Part shown: positions 1-12,900 of the stretch, piece by piece | Layout of the letters: every line of letters starts with the position of its first letter | How positions within the stretch are numbered: position 1 is the stretch's first letter | Assembly (NCBI GenBank): GCA_030268105.1 | Contig: BSDZ01000089.1 | Span: 1,984,001 to 2,048,000 of the forward strand | Source: Volvox africanus | Lineage: Eukaryota; Chlorophyta; Chlorophyceae; Chlamydomonadales; Volvocaceae | DNA: 64,000 nt | Direction of reading: 5' to 3' | Notes under the pieces: generated by a model | What the model saw: the letters and a program-made list of their open reading frames with translations, nothing else | Told to the model about the DNA's origin: nothing | Database searches by the model: none | Program-made: the position numbers and the translations under genes

Positions 1-2685
1 TACACCCCTCGCCATCAGAACCAGCCTGATGCAGGCCTTAGAGAGCTTTCTCTGCCGGATGCGGGTCACGGAAGGCTAAATGTTCATTGAGCCCATATTC
101 CCAAGCACAAAGTCCCATATGATGATGCTTTATTCGGATGGCATGCCTCATTTTGCGCAGCGTCCGTATGATACCTTATGTGGCTGTGAGACGAGGTAAA
201 CCTTGCTGTACTTCCTGATTCGTGCAACCTTCGTTTCGCCTGCCATTTTGCTCATCGGTTGGCATTCGTGTATCCTTCTGTTAACCTTTCCTGCCCGCAA
301 TACTTGTCAATCTTTGGGTCAGTACTTATTTTCTCTACATTTCTGGTGTCCTGGAGATCACCGCCCCCGTTATTTCCGAGTTGCGGCATCACTAGACTTG
401 GTAAAGGCGGAATATCTAATGACTTATCTCAACCAAGTTCCAGTTAGAATCTATGGCCCGTACATGTCTTTTGGCCGTTCCGTGTCCTGGTCTGGGTCCA
501 TCATCTCCCTATAGCTTCCCCCCACGGCCAACTGACTGTGTCCACCGCTGATGCCGTGCTGCTTTATACTGCTCGCACCTTGCCCTCGGCAGCTATTACC
601 AGTGGTTCATGTTGGTGACCTATGTGCCTATGTCCTGCTGAGACCTTCCGGCTATCTCTAAACTGTCGTGCACTTAACCGCAGGTCGTATCCGAACACAT
701 CCGCAGATGTCTCGCCTAGCTACAAGGTCAAACTGGCTTTCAGCTCCCGAGATAATGCCGCCTTGGTAGCGGCAGTGGCGGACGTAAGGGCTAGTCTCGG
801 GGACATTTTCCTTGACCAAAAGTCTCAGATACAGTAATCACAGGCTTACTTGAATAGGGGGCCATAGCCGCAGGCGCAGACACGAGATGTGGGGCAGCTG
901 CATATGCATTTAACACTCCTGCAGGGTGGGGTCTTTGAAGAGGTAGGTATTGGTGGAGTCCTGATAGGGTGTACTAAACGAGGGCCGAAGGAAGTCGATG
1001 CAAGGAACATTGGGAAGGGCGCGCTGAGCCTCTAGACAGGGTGCGAATGGAAATTTTTTTAAGTTATCATATTATGCGTCCTCAGCGTGCTCTCAGTGTG
1101 TGTGGGCGTATTGAAGCATTTGCCACAGATGCCCAGGTCGTTGTCCTCACAATTAAGGAACGGTTCGTACTGGTCGCCTGGGTGTATCGGGGGTAGCACG
1201 GTTTTTGATACCTCAGCGGAATAGGCGATAGTATAGGTGCGGGTGCTGGAAGGGAGCCTGCAACAGAACGGAATGCGTAGACATCATGCTGCTTAGGGAG
1301 TTTATGTTAATTTGCTGAGATACGTCATTTCCTCTCAACACAGCCTCTCTCCCATTTCTCACACGATCACTGGAATCTCGTCCCTCGCGGGTTCCCTCAC
1401 CGGGCTAGTACCCTGAGGCTTACCAAGAGAACTGAGAACCCTTTACAGCTACTTTAAAAGGCAATCACGTGGGGGCGTCGCTAAGAGTGAGGCTATAACA
1501 CACATAATTAAGAACCTTGGTTATCTAACTACTAAGTGTCACTGTCATAGTTTTCAGGAGGACAGTCAGGGAGAAGGCAAACAGCTTTACGTTATCCTGA
1601 GCTTGGTGTTGCTGCTCAGATTTGGAAGTTTTCTTGACCTCCGATACTTTGACTGGTGTGTGCATTCATTAGATGTATTCTTAACACGCTGTTCGTGCCA
1701 CAAGGTGCCACGGGTTCTTGCAAACCACAATCCACCAAGACGTAACGGATTTATCATACTGGTGTTAGAATTGAAATCCATGCACTTTTAGCTTATAGCA
1801 AGTTCCTTCATATGGAACCAGCGCCAAAATTTGACAAGATGGATATCGTACAGGACTGAATTCCAACGCGAAATGCACGGATAGCTATGCTCCTCTCCCA
1901 TCACTTCCAAAGTAATAACCAGTTATACTTCAGGTCAAGCGGACTCAACTTGCAAGGTTTGACAAGAGCGCCGCCTTTTAGGGCCGTCCATCCTGTGGGG
2001 TGAGTTTGAAGCTTGCCTTCTGGTGTCATCCTTGGTTGGTATTATCGGCATGCCTAAGGCGTAAGCAGGGCTTTTCAGGGCTGGAAGTAATTTGCGCGCG
2101 CTTTAGTAGACAACAAGTCGGAGGGCTTTTGCTACATCGTTATACTCTTTCTGTGGGCCGCTCTGACAAGAGGCCCTCCACTTCCGTTGCTTTAGTTGTG
2201 AAATTGGAGAGGACCTTGGACGGGACGGGACGGGACGGGTTCGCATCGCAGCCCGTGGCGAACAGCCCTTTGGCGCTTGGACTAACAGCCCTGGAGGCCG
2301 TCCTGGCGCTTGGGTGCTTAAAAGTTGGCGCCAGGTTGACCGTGTAAGGCGATTCAAAATGCTTTCCGAAAGACCTTATGGCTGGCGACGCGGCAATTGG
2401 GTGGCAGCTGCGAGGAGTCGGACGGGGAGCACTAATACGCAAGGATGATGTCCGGGGTGGACTCCGAAGTGGAGGGAAGGCGCCCCATTGCGCACCCTGC
2501 AGAGCACTGAAATACGGCAACCGGCAGCTTCGCTGTGGACTTGGCTGACGCAAACGCCATCGCCTGCGGACGTGGATGTCTCTCCATGTTCTTCCTTTGC
2601 ACAGGGAGCACGGGACCCTATTTGGGCAGGTAGCAAGGCCGAGAGCTGTTTCGCACCGGACGCGTGGTGCGGATCGTAGCTCATC
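1..2685. other. Gene-free left flank
   Basis: No reading frame here shows protein-family motifs, splice-consistent exons or an RNA gene. Frames are short and look random on both strands. The only structure noticed is a short (GACGG)n run at about 2219-2240, some 450 bases before the start of the SR-protein gene, so the right end of this stretch probably holds that gene's promoter and 5' UTR. Confidence 0.6.
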
Positions 2686-4823
2686 ATGGGGGACACACGG
2701 GTGTTTGTCGGCAATCTGCCGATGGATGTTCGAGAGCGGGAGGTGGAGGATCTCTTCTTCAAGTACGGGAGGATACGGAGCGTGGACCTGAAGGTGTGCC
2801 GGCTGTGGACCTGGAGTCCTACATGCCCCTGACGTCGGTATTGCATGGCCTCTATTACGAAATATCGTAATTATATGGATACGCGGTGGCACTCTCAAAT
2901 GCTTTTCCTTCTCGTGTCTTCCCCAATACACTTTAAATTTTGCACCAATCCCCCTGACCGCAGATTGGACCTCGCCCGCCGGCATTTGCGTTTGTCGAGG
3001 TATGGTCGTTGCAGTGGACTGTAAATACATGCCATCTTTTAGCACATGCTTGATACGCTTGATTTAAGGAAGAAATTGGTTGCATTAAACTTTTGGCTGG
3101 GCTCCAATAGATTCATTGTGTTCCGCTGTCGTATCCCGTGTAGCACTTAATACGCCTATTGCCCGCATTGAGCTGAACACTTTCATGTCTCTGGCAGTTT
3201 GAGGACCAGCGTGATGCATATGACGCCGTCCGCGGACGCGATGGGATTGAGTTCCAGGGCCAGCGGCTGAGGGTACGTCCAAACGGTTGAAGGATAAAAA
3301 GTTTTAGAGTCATTTGCTAAGGAGGCTGCTGGTAATGATGCGTGCATTTGATAAGACTTGGGACGGCGTCGCTTTGTCTCTCCCTGTCCCGGGACGGCAT
3401 CGCTTTCTGAGGATGTATCTGCATTTGCGTCACGTCTGTTTGTGTCCTATGGTGCGCTTTGAGCTCTTTCATCGCCAAATAATTATTGAATTCTGTTGCG
3501 AAATAGTCGGAGATAACATGGACGTAAGCCAGTCCTTTTGGCAAATCGAAGCTACCCCTATCTTGTGGTAGGTTGAAATCTCACATGGTCGCCGTGGTGG
3601 TGGCGGCGGTGGTGGTGGCTATGGAGGTGGAGGCGGCAATCACGGGGGCTATGGGGGCGGCAACAGCCATGGGGGTGTCAGCGGCAGTGCACGCAGCCTG
3701 GGACCCAACCCTTTTGGCCCCAGCCGTCGTACGGATTTCCGTGTAATCGTGACGGGATTGCCTATCAGCTGCTCGTGGCAGGACCTAAAGGATCATATGC
3801 GTCGTGCGGGCGAGGTGACATTCTCACAGGTAAGCCGTAAACAGACGCATAAATTCTATCGTTGTCACTTCACAGACAACAGACAGGCGCATAAATTCTA
3901 CCTTGGTCACCTTTTTCTGTCCTAGAAAGATTGATGGCTGAGGACGATGTTCAGTTGCGGTAGTATGTTTTTTCCATGTCAGTGATTGCGCGACTTTGAA
4001 CTATGTCATTCGCCAGGTCATGCGGGATGGCCGTGGCATGCTTGGCCTCATTGACTACGCGACGCGAGATGATATGGAAACTGCGCTTCGCAAACTGGAT
4101 GGCAGTGATTTCCGCAATCCGTATGATTCGTAAGTGGTGGGATCTGGCAAGCCCAGTCATGTTGTGATGAGCACCTTTCCAGCTAACATGCAAGCAAGTT
4201 TCTTCCGCCAAATATCAACTTTGCAGGTGTTTTGGTGATTGTTTGATTATATATTGATTATTGAATCTTGTGCTCATACTTAATCATATTACCTTCGCTT
4301 GATTTGAATTTGCACAACCGTTACCTGTATTTGCAGCGCGCGCATCCGTGTCAGGGAAGACCGTGAGCGTGACGGTGGTGCCGGGGGTGGTGCCGGGGGC
4401 GGGGCCGGGGCCAGCAACCGGAGGCGCACCAGCCGCAGCAAGAGCCGGAGTCGATCGCGCAGCAAGAGTATGAGTCGCAGCCGCTCCCGCAGCCGTAGCA
4501 AGAGCCGCTCGCACAGTCGGGGCAAGAGTCGCTCACGCTCTCCCGCCCGCAGCAAGAGCCACAGCCGAAGCAGGTGAGTAAGGGATACTTTGGTCCTTCT
4601 AAACCATAAAGTAAAACCAATGTTTTTGTGGCTATGTCGTACTCTATGCTTTGCTGTGCACTGGGTGCTTCCTCCTACGCACGCCCACTGCTTCCTACAC
4701 GAAAGGTGACACTCCTTGTCATATACTCCCAGGTCGAGGAGCCGGTCTGCGTCTCCAGCCCGAAGCGGTGGCAGAAGCCGTAGTCGTAGCCCTCCGCGGG
4801 ATGATGACCACCGTGGCGAATAA
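2686..4823 (+). CDS. SR splicing factor, SRSF1 (SF2/ASF)-like
   Basis: Predicted 305-residue nuclear SR protein that binds exonic RNA and helps define 5' splice sites. Seven exons join in frame: 2686-2793, 2964-2999, 3198-3272, 3572-3829, 4017-4129, 4337-4573 and 4733-4823. RRM1 covers about residues 4-72, with RNP2-like VFVGNLP and RNP1-like AFAFVEFED. A Gly/His-rich hinge follows (about 78-100). The second, pseudo-RRM carries SWQDLKD, the signature heptapeptide of SRSF1-type proteins. From about residue 208 the tail is an RS domain of alternating Arg-Ser, ending [12 protein letters not shown]. Domain order and length match plant SR30/SR34 and animal SRSF1. The ATG chosen lies four residues before the first beta strand and has no in-frame upstream alternative with homology. 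It stands alone and converges on the EXS gene. Confidence in the family is high; exact UTRs are not visible. Confidence 0.93.
3841..3910 (+). repeat. Tandem duplication in SR-gene intron 4
   Basis: Two 28-base copies (3841-3868 and 3883-3910), each containing CGCATAAATTCTA and ending GGTCAC or TGTCAC, sit just inside the 5' end of intron 4. They differ at a few positions and have no coding role. Confidence 0.7.
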
Positions 4824-5266
4824 GCAACTAAGAGAAAGGACTCCATGACAGTGTCTCAGGAGTGAAGCGGGAACCGTTTTGTGAAGGCCTGGATGGATGG
4901 ATGGTCATGTTTCTTGGCTGTTTGGCTGCTTGTACATCCTGCTCATGTGTGATGTTACTGACGTATTTCCAACGGATGTAGGTTTGCATGGTGGGTGTGT
5001 ATACATACACGCTTCCTCGTCCAGCAATATGTGGCTTGATTAGGTTTTCACTTTTCTGGAAAGATATTGCGTGAGCGCTTAATTGCAGGTGCCATTGTGA
5101 ATGGTTTGTGTGGTGGGCTGCACGTGTCGTTAGGCTTGGAGCCTTTGGGTAATACATGACATCCGTCTAATGATCTATGGATAGGCGCACTGCTAGTGGC
5201 ATTGTTGTGGGCATGCCGCAGACATTTCGTAATCAGCGTTTTGGCGTCCATCAACATAAACAACTC
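4824..5266. other. Short convergent intergenic region
   Basis: The space between two convergent stop codons must hold both 3' UTRs. There is no reading frame with homology, and I did not find a clear TGTAA-type polyadenylation signal for either gene. Confidence 0.6.
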
Positions 5267-7546
5267 CTAGGAAACCTCTTGTTTCAACCCATCATGAGAA
5301 TGCGAGTGGTTGTTTCTTAACCTTATCTTTCGCAATTCCGTTTCAACACGGATAAACGTCCACTGATATCGCCTAAACACTTCTAACAGAGCTATCACAA
5401 GCGCCACTGTGTTGTAACTCTCCAGGTTTCCCATAAGCCGATGGGTCCAGGAAAGGCGTAATATAAGGTTAGATACTATGGCCCACACATACCATGCACC
5501 ACTGTACAGGGCGTCTAACTTCAAACCCGGCAGTCGCACTACGCTTAGCAGATGCGTGCAGCCTGCATGTGAACATTTTGTAGGACGGTGACGGTTAAAG
5601 TACAACCAGGAAATGTGACAAGATGTTATTTCATTATTGACGCATTTTCCTTGTAACGTATTCCTACATCTATTTACATGCAGCCTTAGCGTTGGCCATG
5701 CATGACTGATACGCACCTGGTTGAATGAGCCAGGGCATGTCCCAGTCCATTTCGATATCCCAGTAGAAGGAGTATAGCGAATTAAGCAGCATCGCTACGA
5801 TCCACCAGCTATAGAACTGGTATTTCTCCCCCCGGACGTGATGTTCATGCTCCATGGCCGTAAGTACGATTGCTGGGAAAGCAGTTGCGTACTTGGCCGC
5901 ATTAAGGAGCTGCGAGCGGTTGCCTGTTGTGCGATTGACAATGATGCACTGTACGAAGCGGATTATGTAAGGCAAACAAATCGCCAATAACACTGGCGGC
6001 GCCAAAGGATTGACCAGCTGCTTACTACTGACACCAAACGTTGTCAGGGCATGGAGCGCAGGCCCTGCATGCACAAAGAAACATGATTAGTTGGCAAGCA
6101 TCATACACGGTGTCCTATCCAGCATGCCAAGTATACGACGCGGGTACATCTGATGTGAGGCACTCGGTACGGGTACACGTATCAGACGAGCAGCCATTAA
6201 TCGGCCTACGGCCATCACCGCATATGATTCTCCATCAGGATCGCTGAAACGGTGAGGTACAGCTTGAGTGGGGCCCTTGGCCAGACGACTGTTCTGCTAA
6301 TATTTAGTCCCAGATGGTGCATAAATGCGGTTCGTCCATTCAGAAATAGGAGTCCTCACGTCCCCAGGTAACTCCCCCGTGTTGGCCGCTTCCCTTTCGC
6401 GCTTGGTCTTGTTCTATACTTATCTCAGTGTGAGCCATGCTTTGAAATGCACCCGAATGCCTGGGTCAAAGGAAACCCAACAACTTAATTCACTCACCTG
6501 TCACTATAACGGCTGCCGTTTTTGCAAGGTCGCCGCTGCTTTTACTGAGGGATGTCATAATGTCCGCCATTAAAAAGTCTGCCCAGCTCACATCCTGAAA
6601 TGGCAGCAGGACCCTCTGCAGGGTTTGTCCAAAGAAGAGCCTGGCGGTCATGCCTAGTATATCCAGCGGTGCCACCAGAAGCAGCGTCGCGAAGAAGTAC
6701 ATGACCACCGCTGTTAGCTCCGCACTGCCTAAGGCGCCAGCAGATACGAGCGCCGAAAAGCCCGCAGCGCATGTGAGGCAGATGATGGTGAAGAAGGAAG
6801 CAATCTGGGTGGGCCCCAACGTAGGGAGAACAGTTACAGTAGGACATGTGTGAGTAGCACGCCAGAGTAGCCGCCTGTAAATGGGAGAACCAACTAGGAT
6901 TCAGGGTCTGGTTGGCTGAATCCACGGCTGGCTATGGGGATTCAGGATGCTATATGGGAAGCATGTGCAGTGATGCTGCTGTTATGCATGAAACAATAGC
7001 AGAAGAGCGTTGCACCGGACGTGTTGGTTCGTACGTGGTTCGTTCGTACGAAATTGCCTACAGCAGGTCCCGTAAGGATATAACGTTTTTTAAATCAAAA
7101 TTAGTGTCCATGTTGATCCCCCCACTGCATTTCACCATGCCGGGGTACCGGGATGCGTGTCGAACCTCCTTGACATCACATCCCTGGTACGCGCCCTCTA
7201 GCATACCCGGTAAAGCTCCCCATGTGGCAAGAGAAATTTTCGATCCTTCGCGCTGAAGCAGAGTTCGTATTCGACACCCAAGGCGTGGAATCGCTGTACG
7301 TTGTGACCCCATAGCCATAGCGCCAAGGTCACCGGAAGCATCGGTTGGAAGTAGATCAGCTGCAATTCGCGTGCGAATTGATTTGTTCGGGGTGTGTAGT
7401 ATGACACGATCAGCAGGCAGGCGCAACACCAGGCGAACGCGGCCACCTGCGAAGCTGCCCAGACTTAGTTCGCAGCTCCCTAATGGAAAGTTTAGGATTA
7501 TTGTCATCGTACCCTGTAAACCCATTTCTTGGAAAATCCATTCCAT
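5267..7546 (-). CDS. EXS-domain (ERD1/XPR1/SYG1) membrane protein lacking SPX
   Basis: Predicted 402-residue multi-pass protein of the EXS family, whose members act in phosphate export or Golgi retention. Five exons agree in phase: 7513-7546, 7207-7454, 6498-6804, 5717-6064 and 5267-5538. Recognisable blocks are LPVTLALWLWGHNVQRF near the N-terminus, then several hydrophobic helices, LPYIIRFVQC (the EXS PYxxRFxQC motif), NAAKYATAFP, LYSFYWDIEMDWDM (the conserved SxYxxxWDxxxDW signature) and LILRLSWTHRL near the C-terminus, ending in a His/Ser-rich tail. No SPX domain precedes the EXS part; the start ATG at 7546 allows only about 30 residues before the first motif. The size fits plant EXS-only proteins rather than PHO1/XPR1. 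The first intron joins a 34-base exon and is the least certain junction. Substrate cannot be read from sequence. Confidence 0.88.
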
Positions 7547-9915
7547 TGCTTCGAGGTCCTATACGCAAAGAGAAAGATGAGGAAATTGCAGCTATAGTCC
7601 TTTTACCGTTGTTATCTCACCTATCCATTGATCATTACGTTACATAACGGTGTAGAAAACGCTTCTGCAAGGAGGTTCAACGGTATGAAACAAGGAAGCT
7701 GATCACATGGGAAGAATCGAAAGCCGTGATCCACATCCTAAGACATTTGCTTTCATTTAAGATCACCTTATATAACCTTAACAATTTGAATAACTATTCA
7801 TCTTACCGTCCCTTGTTACATGGAAACTCTCTTCCAACGGACCGATTACAACTTACAACGGTTCTAGAGCTAGAGTGTAGAGTCTAGATGTGTAGGTATC
7901 TAGGTAAAAGGCAATATATCAAAGAAGACAGGAGACAACTCATAGAAAGATAGGACACAGATCCTCAGCACTGGGCCAGTACTGCCATGAACCTTCAGTA
8001 TAAGGCCTACTGGACACGTCAGAGCTAACAGTCTCACATACTCGTCAGACCCAATGGAGAACCGGATGATAGCGACAGTGTTTGAGTTATATTTTACCTT
8101 CCCGTAGCACAGCTTCACGGGCGGGAATGAGTACGGGGTTTGTCCCCGACGTATTGCAGGCGTTAGTTAGCGCAGCTTCTCTCGCTTTAAGTCAATATCC
8201 TGCAGGATCCTTTAGTCAAACAAACTGGTCAAAAATTCAGCCTTGCAAGGCCAACATCTCAAATTCTAACCCTTCCGTCCAACTGCCTCATGACACTACC
8301 TAACTCCTCGTTGCTGTCCTGTTAAGTAAGGCGATTTCATATAACGAAATGTAGCGTATACGAGCCGTAATGCAGGGTCATACCACCGTTGCAGTGTGCC
8401 GACCTGATTTGCCAACTCGGTTACCCGTTATATAATGATGAATACGAATTCAATATTTCAGCTGAAACACGATCATATCGTCGTTACGGTCCTGAGCTCT
8501 ATCCTTGAATGGAACACGACTGAATGCGGTTATGTTTTAGGGTTTTAGACGAACCAAGAACCCCAAATCTGCCTGCCGACCTGACGCATAACTAATACCT
8601 CGAGGTAAAAGGAGCGGCTGTGTCAGGAAAGCTTACATTCTTTATCAGTCCACAAACTGATCATCTACATCAAACAGCTCATTCCCAGTGAATAAGAGAT
8701 CCGGCGAGCAGGAAACGGATATTTGCAAAAAAGGAACCACCAAACAAATAAAGCATCGTACTCGAGGGTTGTTAGGAATTGCGGTCGGGTACAGGTCAGG
8801 CAGAAAGTAGGATTAGATCCCTGCCTCAGGATTGAGAAACAAACTTGTTGTCAGGTTTAGGATGGGGACCCTGAGGGTATGATTAGGATTGGGCCCCCAC
8901 CCACAGGTAGGATTAGGATTCGGGGTCCGGCCACAGGATTAGGATTGGTCCCCACTGAGCAGGACGAGGATTTGAACCCCAGGTCAGAATGAGGATGGTA
9001 CACTGGTACTTGATGAGGATTGCTATACAGAAATGATCGGCGATTGGACACTGCCGCTGGTAGGCCCAGCCCAGTTCGAAAGTTGCTATGCCATGCCGTA
9101 ACTGGAGGAGGGAGGGATAGAAGTTGCTTGTCATGGACCCATGCGAAGCTCGTGAAATCACAGGGATGCAAGACTATTACACACAGAAAAGGAAAATGAC
9201 ATGTAACTGATCATTAACCCACCTGGGCGCACATACAGTGCCCACTTAAGCACTGACCCATCAGGAACCATGCGTTGAGTCAGCTATTTACCGTTCTCCC
9301 ATCCGAACGTACATTGTCCGCGAACATGAACCCAAGTAATGGTCGACATGAATACCTTCCCGCTTCCGCCCATCCCATATGGCGGTCCACGGGACATCAC
9401 GATTGCCATGCTTGATGGTAGGATTAGGATTGCGCCCCAGCCACAGGATTGGGATTGGGATACTGCAACGGGATATGGATTACGAACCCGTCCCTAGGAT
9501 GGGGATTAGATCACCACTACTCCAGGATTGAGAATTAAAAGTGGTCCACCACTTTTGAGATTAGAGGATGGCTGACCAGTACCCCCCTTGGATTAAAGGT
9601 TTAGGACCCCTTTGCAACCCTCGAATCGTACTCTCGTGTTCACCTAGAACCCAGCGACAATCCCACAGTCACTTATGTCATGTCTGACGGCAACCTGCAA
9701 GAGGTACAGATTGCTGAGTTCACCAATCACTGGATCGTAAGGGCTCCATGGCCACACAACACCACAACATGTGCAAATGTGCCCGCTTTGCACACCAGCA
9801 GTCTTTGTCGCGGTAAGGGATGACTACCCTCCACTTTCAACCTCCCTCCACTCATAGGTCACCCTGCAGTACTGCACCCACTATCCATATCCCATAAGCA
9901 AAGTAATACGCCCCT
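7547..9915. other. Gene-free region with degenerate repeats
   Basis: This 2.4-kb space lies between the starts/ends of two minus-strand genes. I see no exon with family motifs. It holds the GGATTAGGATT array listed separately and one short telomere-like stretch (TTTTAGGGTTTTAG at about 8534-8547). Confidence 0.6.
8850..9610 (+). repeat. Degenerate GGATTAGGATT / CCCCA-CCACAGG repeat
   Basis: Blocks of TAGGATTAGGATTGGG alternate with C-rich spacers (CCCCAGCCACAGG and similar) in units of about 25-40 bases, from roughly 8860 to 9000. Weaker copies reappear at about 9415-9600. Units differ in length and sequence, so this is an old, eroded minisatellite. The G-rich unit resembles, but is not, an algal telomere repeat. 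It contains short open frames that carry no homology. Confidence 0.7.
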
Positions 9916-12900
9916 TTACTCATCGTCTCCACCCGCGTCGCTACCTTCCCGGTCATCTTTGCTGAACGGCACTCCACCCCCTTTCGCCTTGTAGGCTTTC
10001 ATGGCCTCCGCGTACCGGACCTTATCCTTGGCGGCCATCTGCTCGTAGGGAGCCTTCTCGTCTAAGCTCATGCCCTTCCAACGCTCGCCCAGCATTTTCC
10101 CGACCTCGCCAAATGCGATGCCTATGCGCCAGCCACATGCACCGGGCACAGATGAGGACAATTATAATTGGTACATGTATGTGGGCCGTTGAAATGCACG
10201 CTGTTACAAGTGTCTGTAATTCTGTAATACCCATGACGTCCGACGACGACAGCGGATTGGCGCCTGGAGAGGGACCGATGGTTTCTAGCGGCATCTGCCA
10301 CTGGTGCACATTCACGGCAACATGTTGACGTCGGCCCATGCACGGACGTAGCCTGCCGCTTGCTTGCGGAGCCCCAAAATGGGTGTGCTACGGCTGCGTT
10401 ATGCCAAATGACACCAGAAGGCCCCAATGAAATCCTTAGGTACTTACCTGGATTCTCTGCCTTGACCTTATCCCGGTTCGAATTTGAAAAGTACATGAAG
10501 GCCGTGAGGTTCTTCTTCGGAGCGTTGGGGTCCTTGACCTTCTTCTCCTTTTTGGGCTTGCCGGCTTCCGCACCCTCGCCCTTGACCCCTTTCTTGGCCT
10601 TGCCCTTTGCAGCTATTTTACTGCCGCCGCTCCCACCCGCGGCATCACTTCCACCTGCAGACTCGATTTTTGTAACCGTTTTCTCTGCAATTCAAACAGG
10701 CGAGTAGAACAGGTCAGTTCACGTGGGCAAAGCATTTAGGGAGCGGAGAGTCAGTTCTCACGTTTGCGTAACACTCTTTCAGGACGCGTACCGAAGCCTT
10801 AGCACCTTGGCCGCCAGCACGAATTTGAATTGCATACGATGCGTAACGAATCCCTCATTTAGCATCGCGGCATGCTGTCTACATTTCGACGTCGCACAAG
10901 TTACCTTTTGCCGGCTTCTTTGCTGGCCGCTCTTCTGCGTCAGCGCTACCGCTGTCCTTCCGCTTGCCCTTGCTCTTAAATGCGTCCGCAGAAACACCTA
11001 CACAAAACAGGAAAGCAGGTGAACGTGAACTGGCACTCGTTATTTCCCATGGCGTGTACAACCGAGCTCCCCTTTGCTGCATCAGACTAATATGGCAAGC
11101 GTGTCAGAACAGCTGAGCAGAACCATAATTCAGGAGCGATTGCTCCTAAATCGTCGAGGGTGCCTAGATTATGCCCGAACCAGCAACTCAGGAACGCTAG
11201 CACACACACCAAGGATCGTCATAGCACTCACCTTCCTCCTCAATCATCTCCGCGTCGCTTGCCTCATCCTCATCCTCACTGCTTTCGCTGCCTCCGCTGG
11301 CATCAAAGTCCTCGTCCTCATCATCCTCATCATCGTCGGCTTCAGCAGCAGCACGGCGCATTCCTGAAATACAATCCATATGCAAAACGTCTCGAGGTAA
11401 CCAAAGGGCGAAGTTTTGTTTTGACCGATAATGGCTCACATGAATCATGGGCCGGGAGCGACATCTTCCCCTAATACGTGAATAGTGCTTATTGTCGACG
11501 CCCTGTCCCTCAACCAGGAAAATCAGCCCCGCCTAGACTGCGTTACGAGCACATGTCCTCGAGTCCAACGAGCGGCGCCCTTTCATAATTTGTGAGCTGC
11601 ATCACTAATACATACCAGGGTCCATGTCATCCTCCGCCTCCACACCAGCGTGCGCCCCACCCGGCCCACGCTTGGCAGAGGCCAAGTTTTCAATAGGAAT
11701 CTTCTTCGTATTGATGAACTCGAACAGGTTCCCCCATTCTGAGCGCTGGATGTTCCTGCCCAGCGGTGTTTCATGTTGCAACCGCAAATCATCTTCATCT
11801 AATACGTTCCGCATGGCGTAGGTCGGTATACTTAAAAAGTGCGGCAATGCATTTCATTAATTTCATCAGGCCGGCGGCCCTATAGCCCCAGCGAGAAATA
11901 CATACAGGGAACAACTACCAAAAAAGGTTATTACTTTCAGGCATCATTCCTACACTGCCGACGAGCAACGCAAAAACAAATGCGGCATCCTGACGGAGGA
12001 CAAGAAGGCCAAGGAACGATCCTGCGCTGAAGGAGCCCTCACACAATCTGACCGACTCACCGTCAGGCCGACTCACCTAAACATGTGTTCAGTGCCACCC
12101 TTGAGGCGAATAACAAGATCGAACGTGCGCACGGATGACGACATGGCGCCACCGCTGCCCTGACGTGCAAACTCGACCGACTCGATATCGTTATCCGGAA
12201 TGAGCAGCGGCGGCTTATGGACATAGAAGAAGCCGCGGTCCAGAGGATAGAGCTGCGGTTTCCATACGATACCGGAAATTGTCAATAGTGAGTCTTTGCA
12301 TTAGAGCAACGGCGCGGGTGCATGATTTCGATTCACGTTGCGTCAAAATGACTCCTCCAAGCTCTACAAGCTGTGTGCTCATTAAAAATTGACATGAGCC
12401 AGGAGCAATGCATCGCAAATTCTGCCCACCTACCTGACCATCGTCCGCCTTATAAGAGCAGCGCACGGAGAAGCCGTCCCCGGCAGCGTTGCGAAAGTGC
12501 CCCGGCTTTGTGATGCGCGCCCCCGACAGGCCACGCAATAGCTTGGCAAACACTTCGTGCACCGGTCCCGACATCTCTGTGGACAGCTTCCCGCCGTTCT
12601 GGAAGCGTTTTGGGACAGATTGGCGAAGTCAAGCAGGCCTAAGACCTTTGCACGGGAGACGCGCAGCGAGACCTCCAGGCAACGGGGTGGCATCAGAGCT
12701 TCTAAGGTTATCGTGATCTTAGCTCACCAGCTGCAAAGAAGGCGACCCCATAGTGCCCGACCGACAAGATCAGGCAAATTGTTCAGAACTCTTATTACGC
12801 CCGTCAAGGGCAAAGCACATACAAGACACAATTCCGATCACCAATTCACCTTCTCGTTCTTGGCCGTAAGTGCCTCCTCTGAGATGTCCAGCTCGATACT

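Noticed and set aside
2140..3045. 301-codon minus-strand open frame
   Set aside because: It lies antisense across the first exons of the SR gene, has no motif and mirrors that gene's codon pattern.
4289..4846. Leu/Arg-rich minus-strand open frame
   Set aside because: Antisense of the RS-domain exon; the Arg-Leu repeats are the complement of Arg-Ser codons.
11160..11474. His/Pro-rich plus-strand frame
   Set aside because: Antisense of the SSRP1 acidic exon; GAT/GAG runs read as His/Leu/Ser on the other strand.
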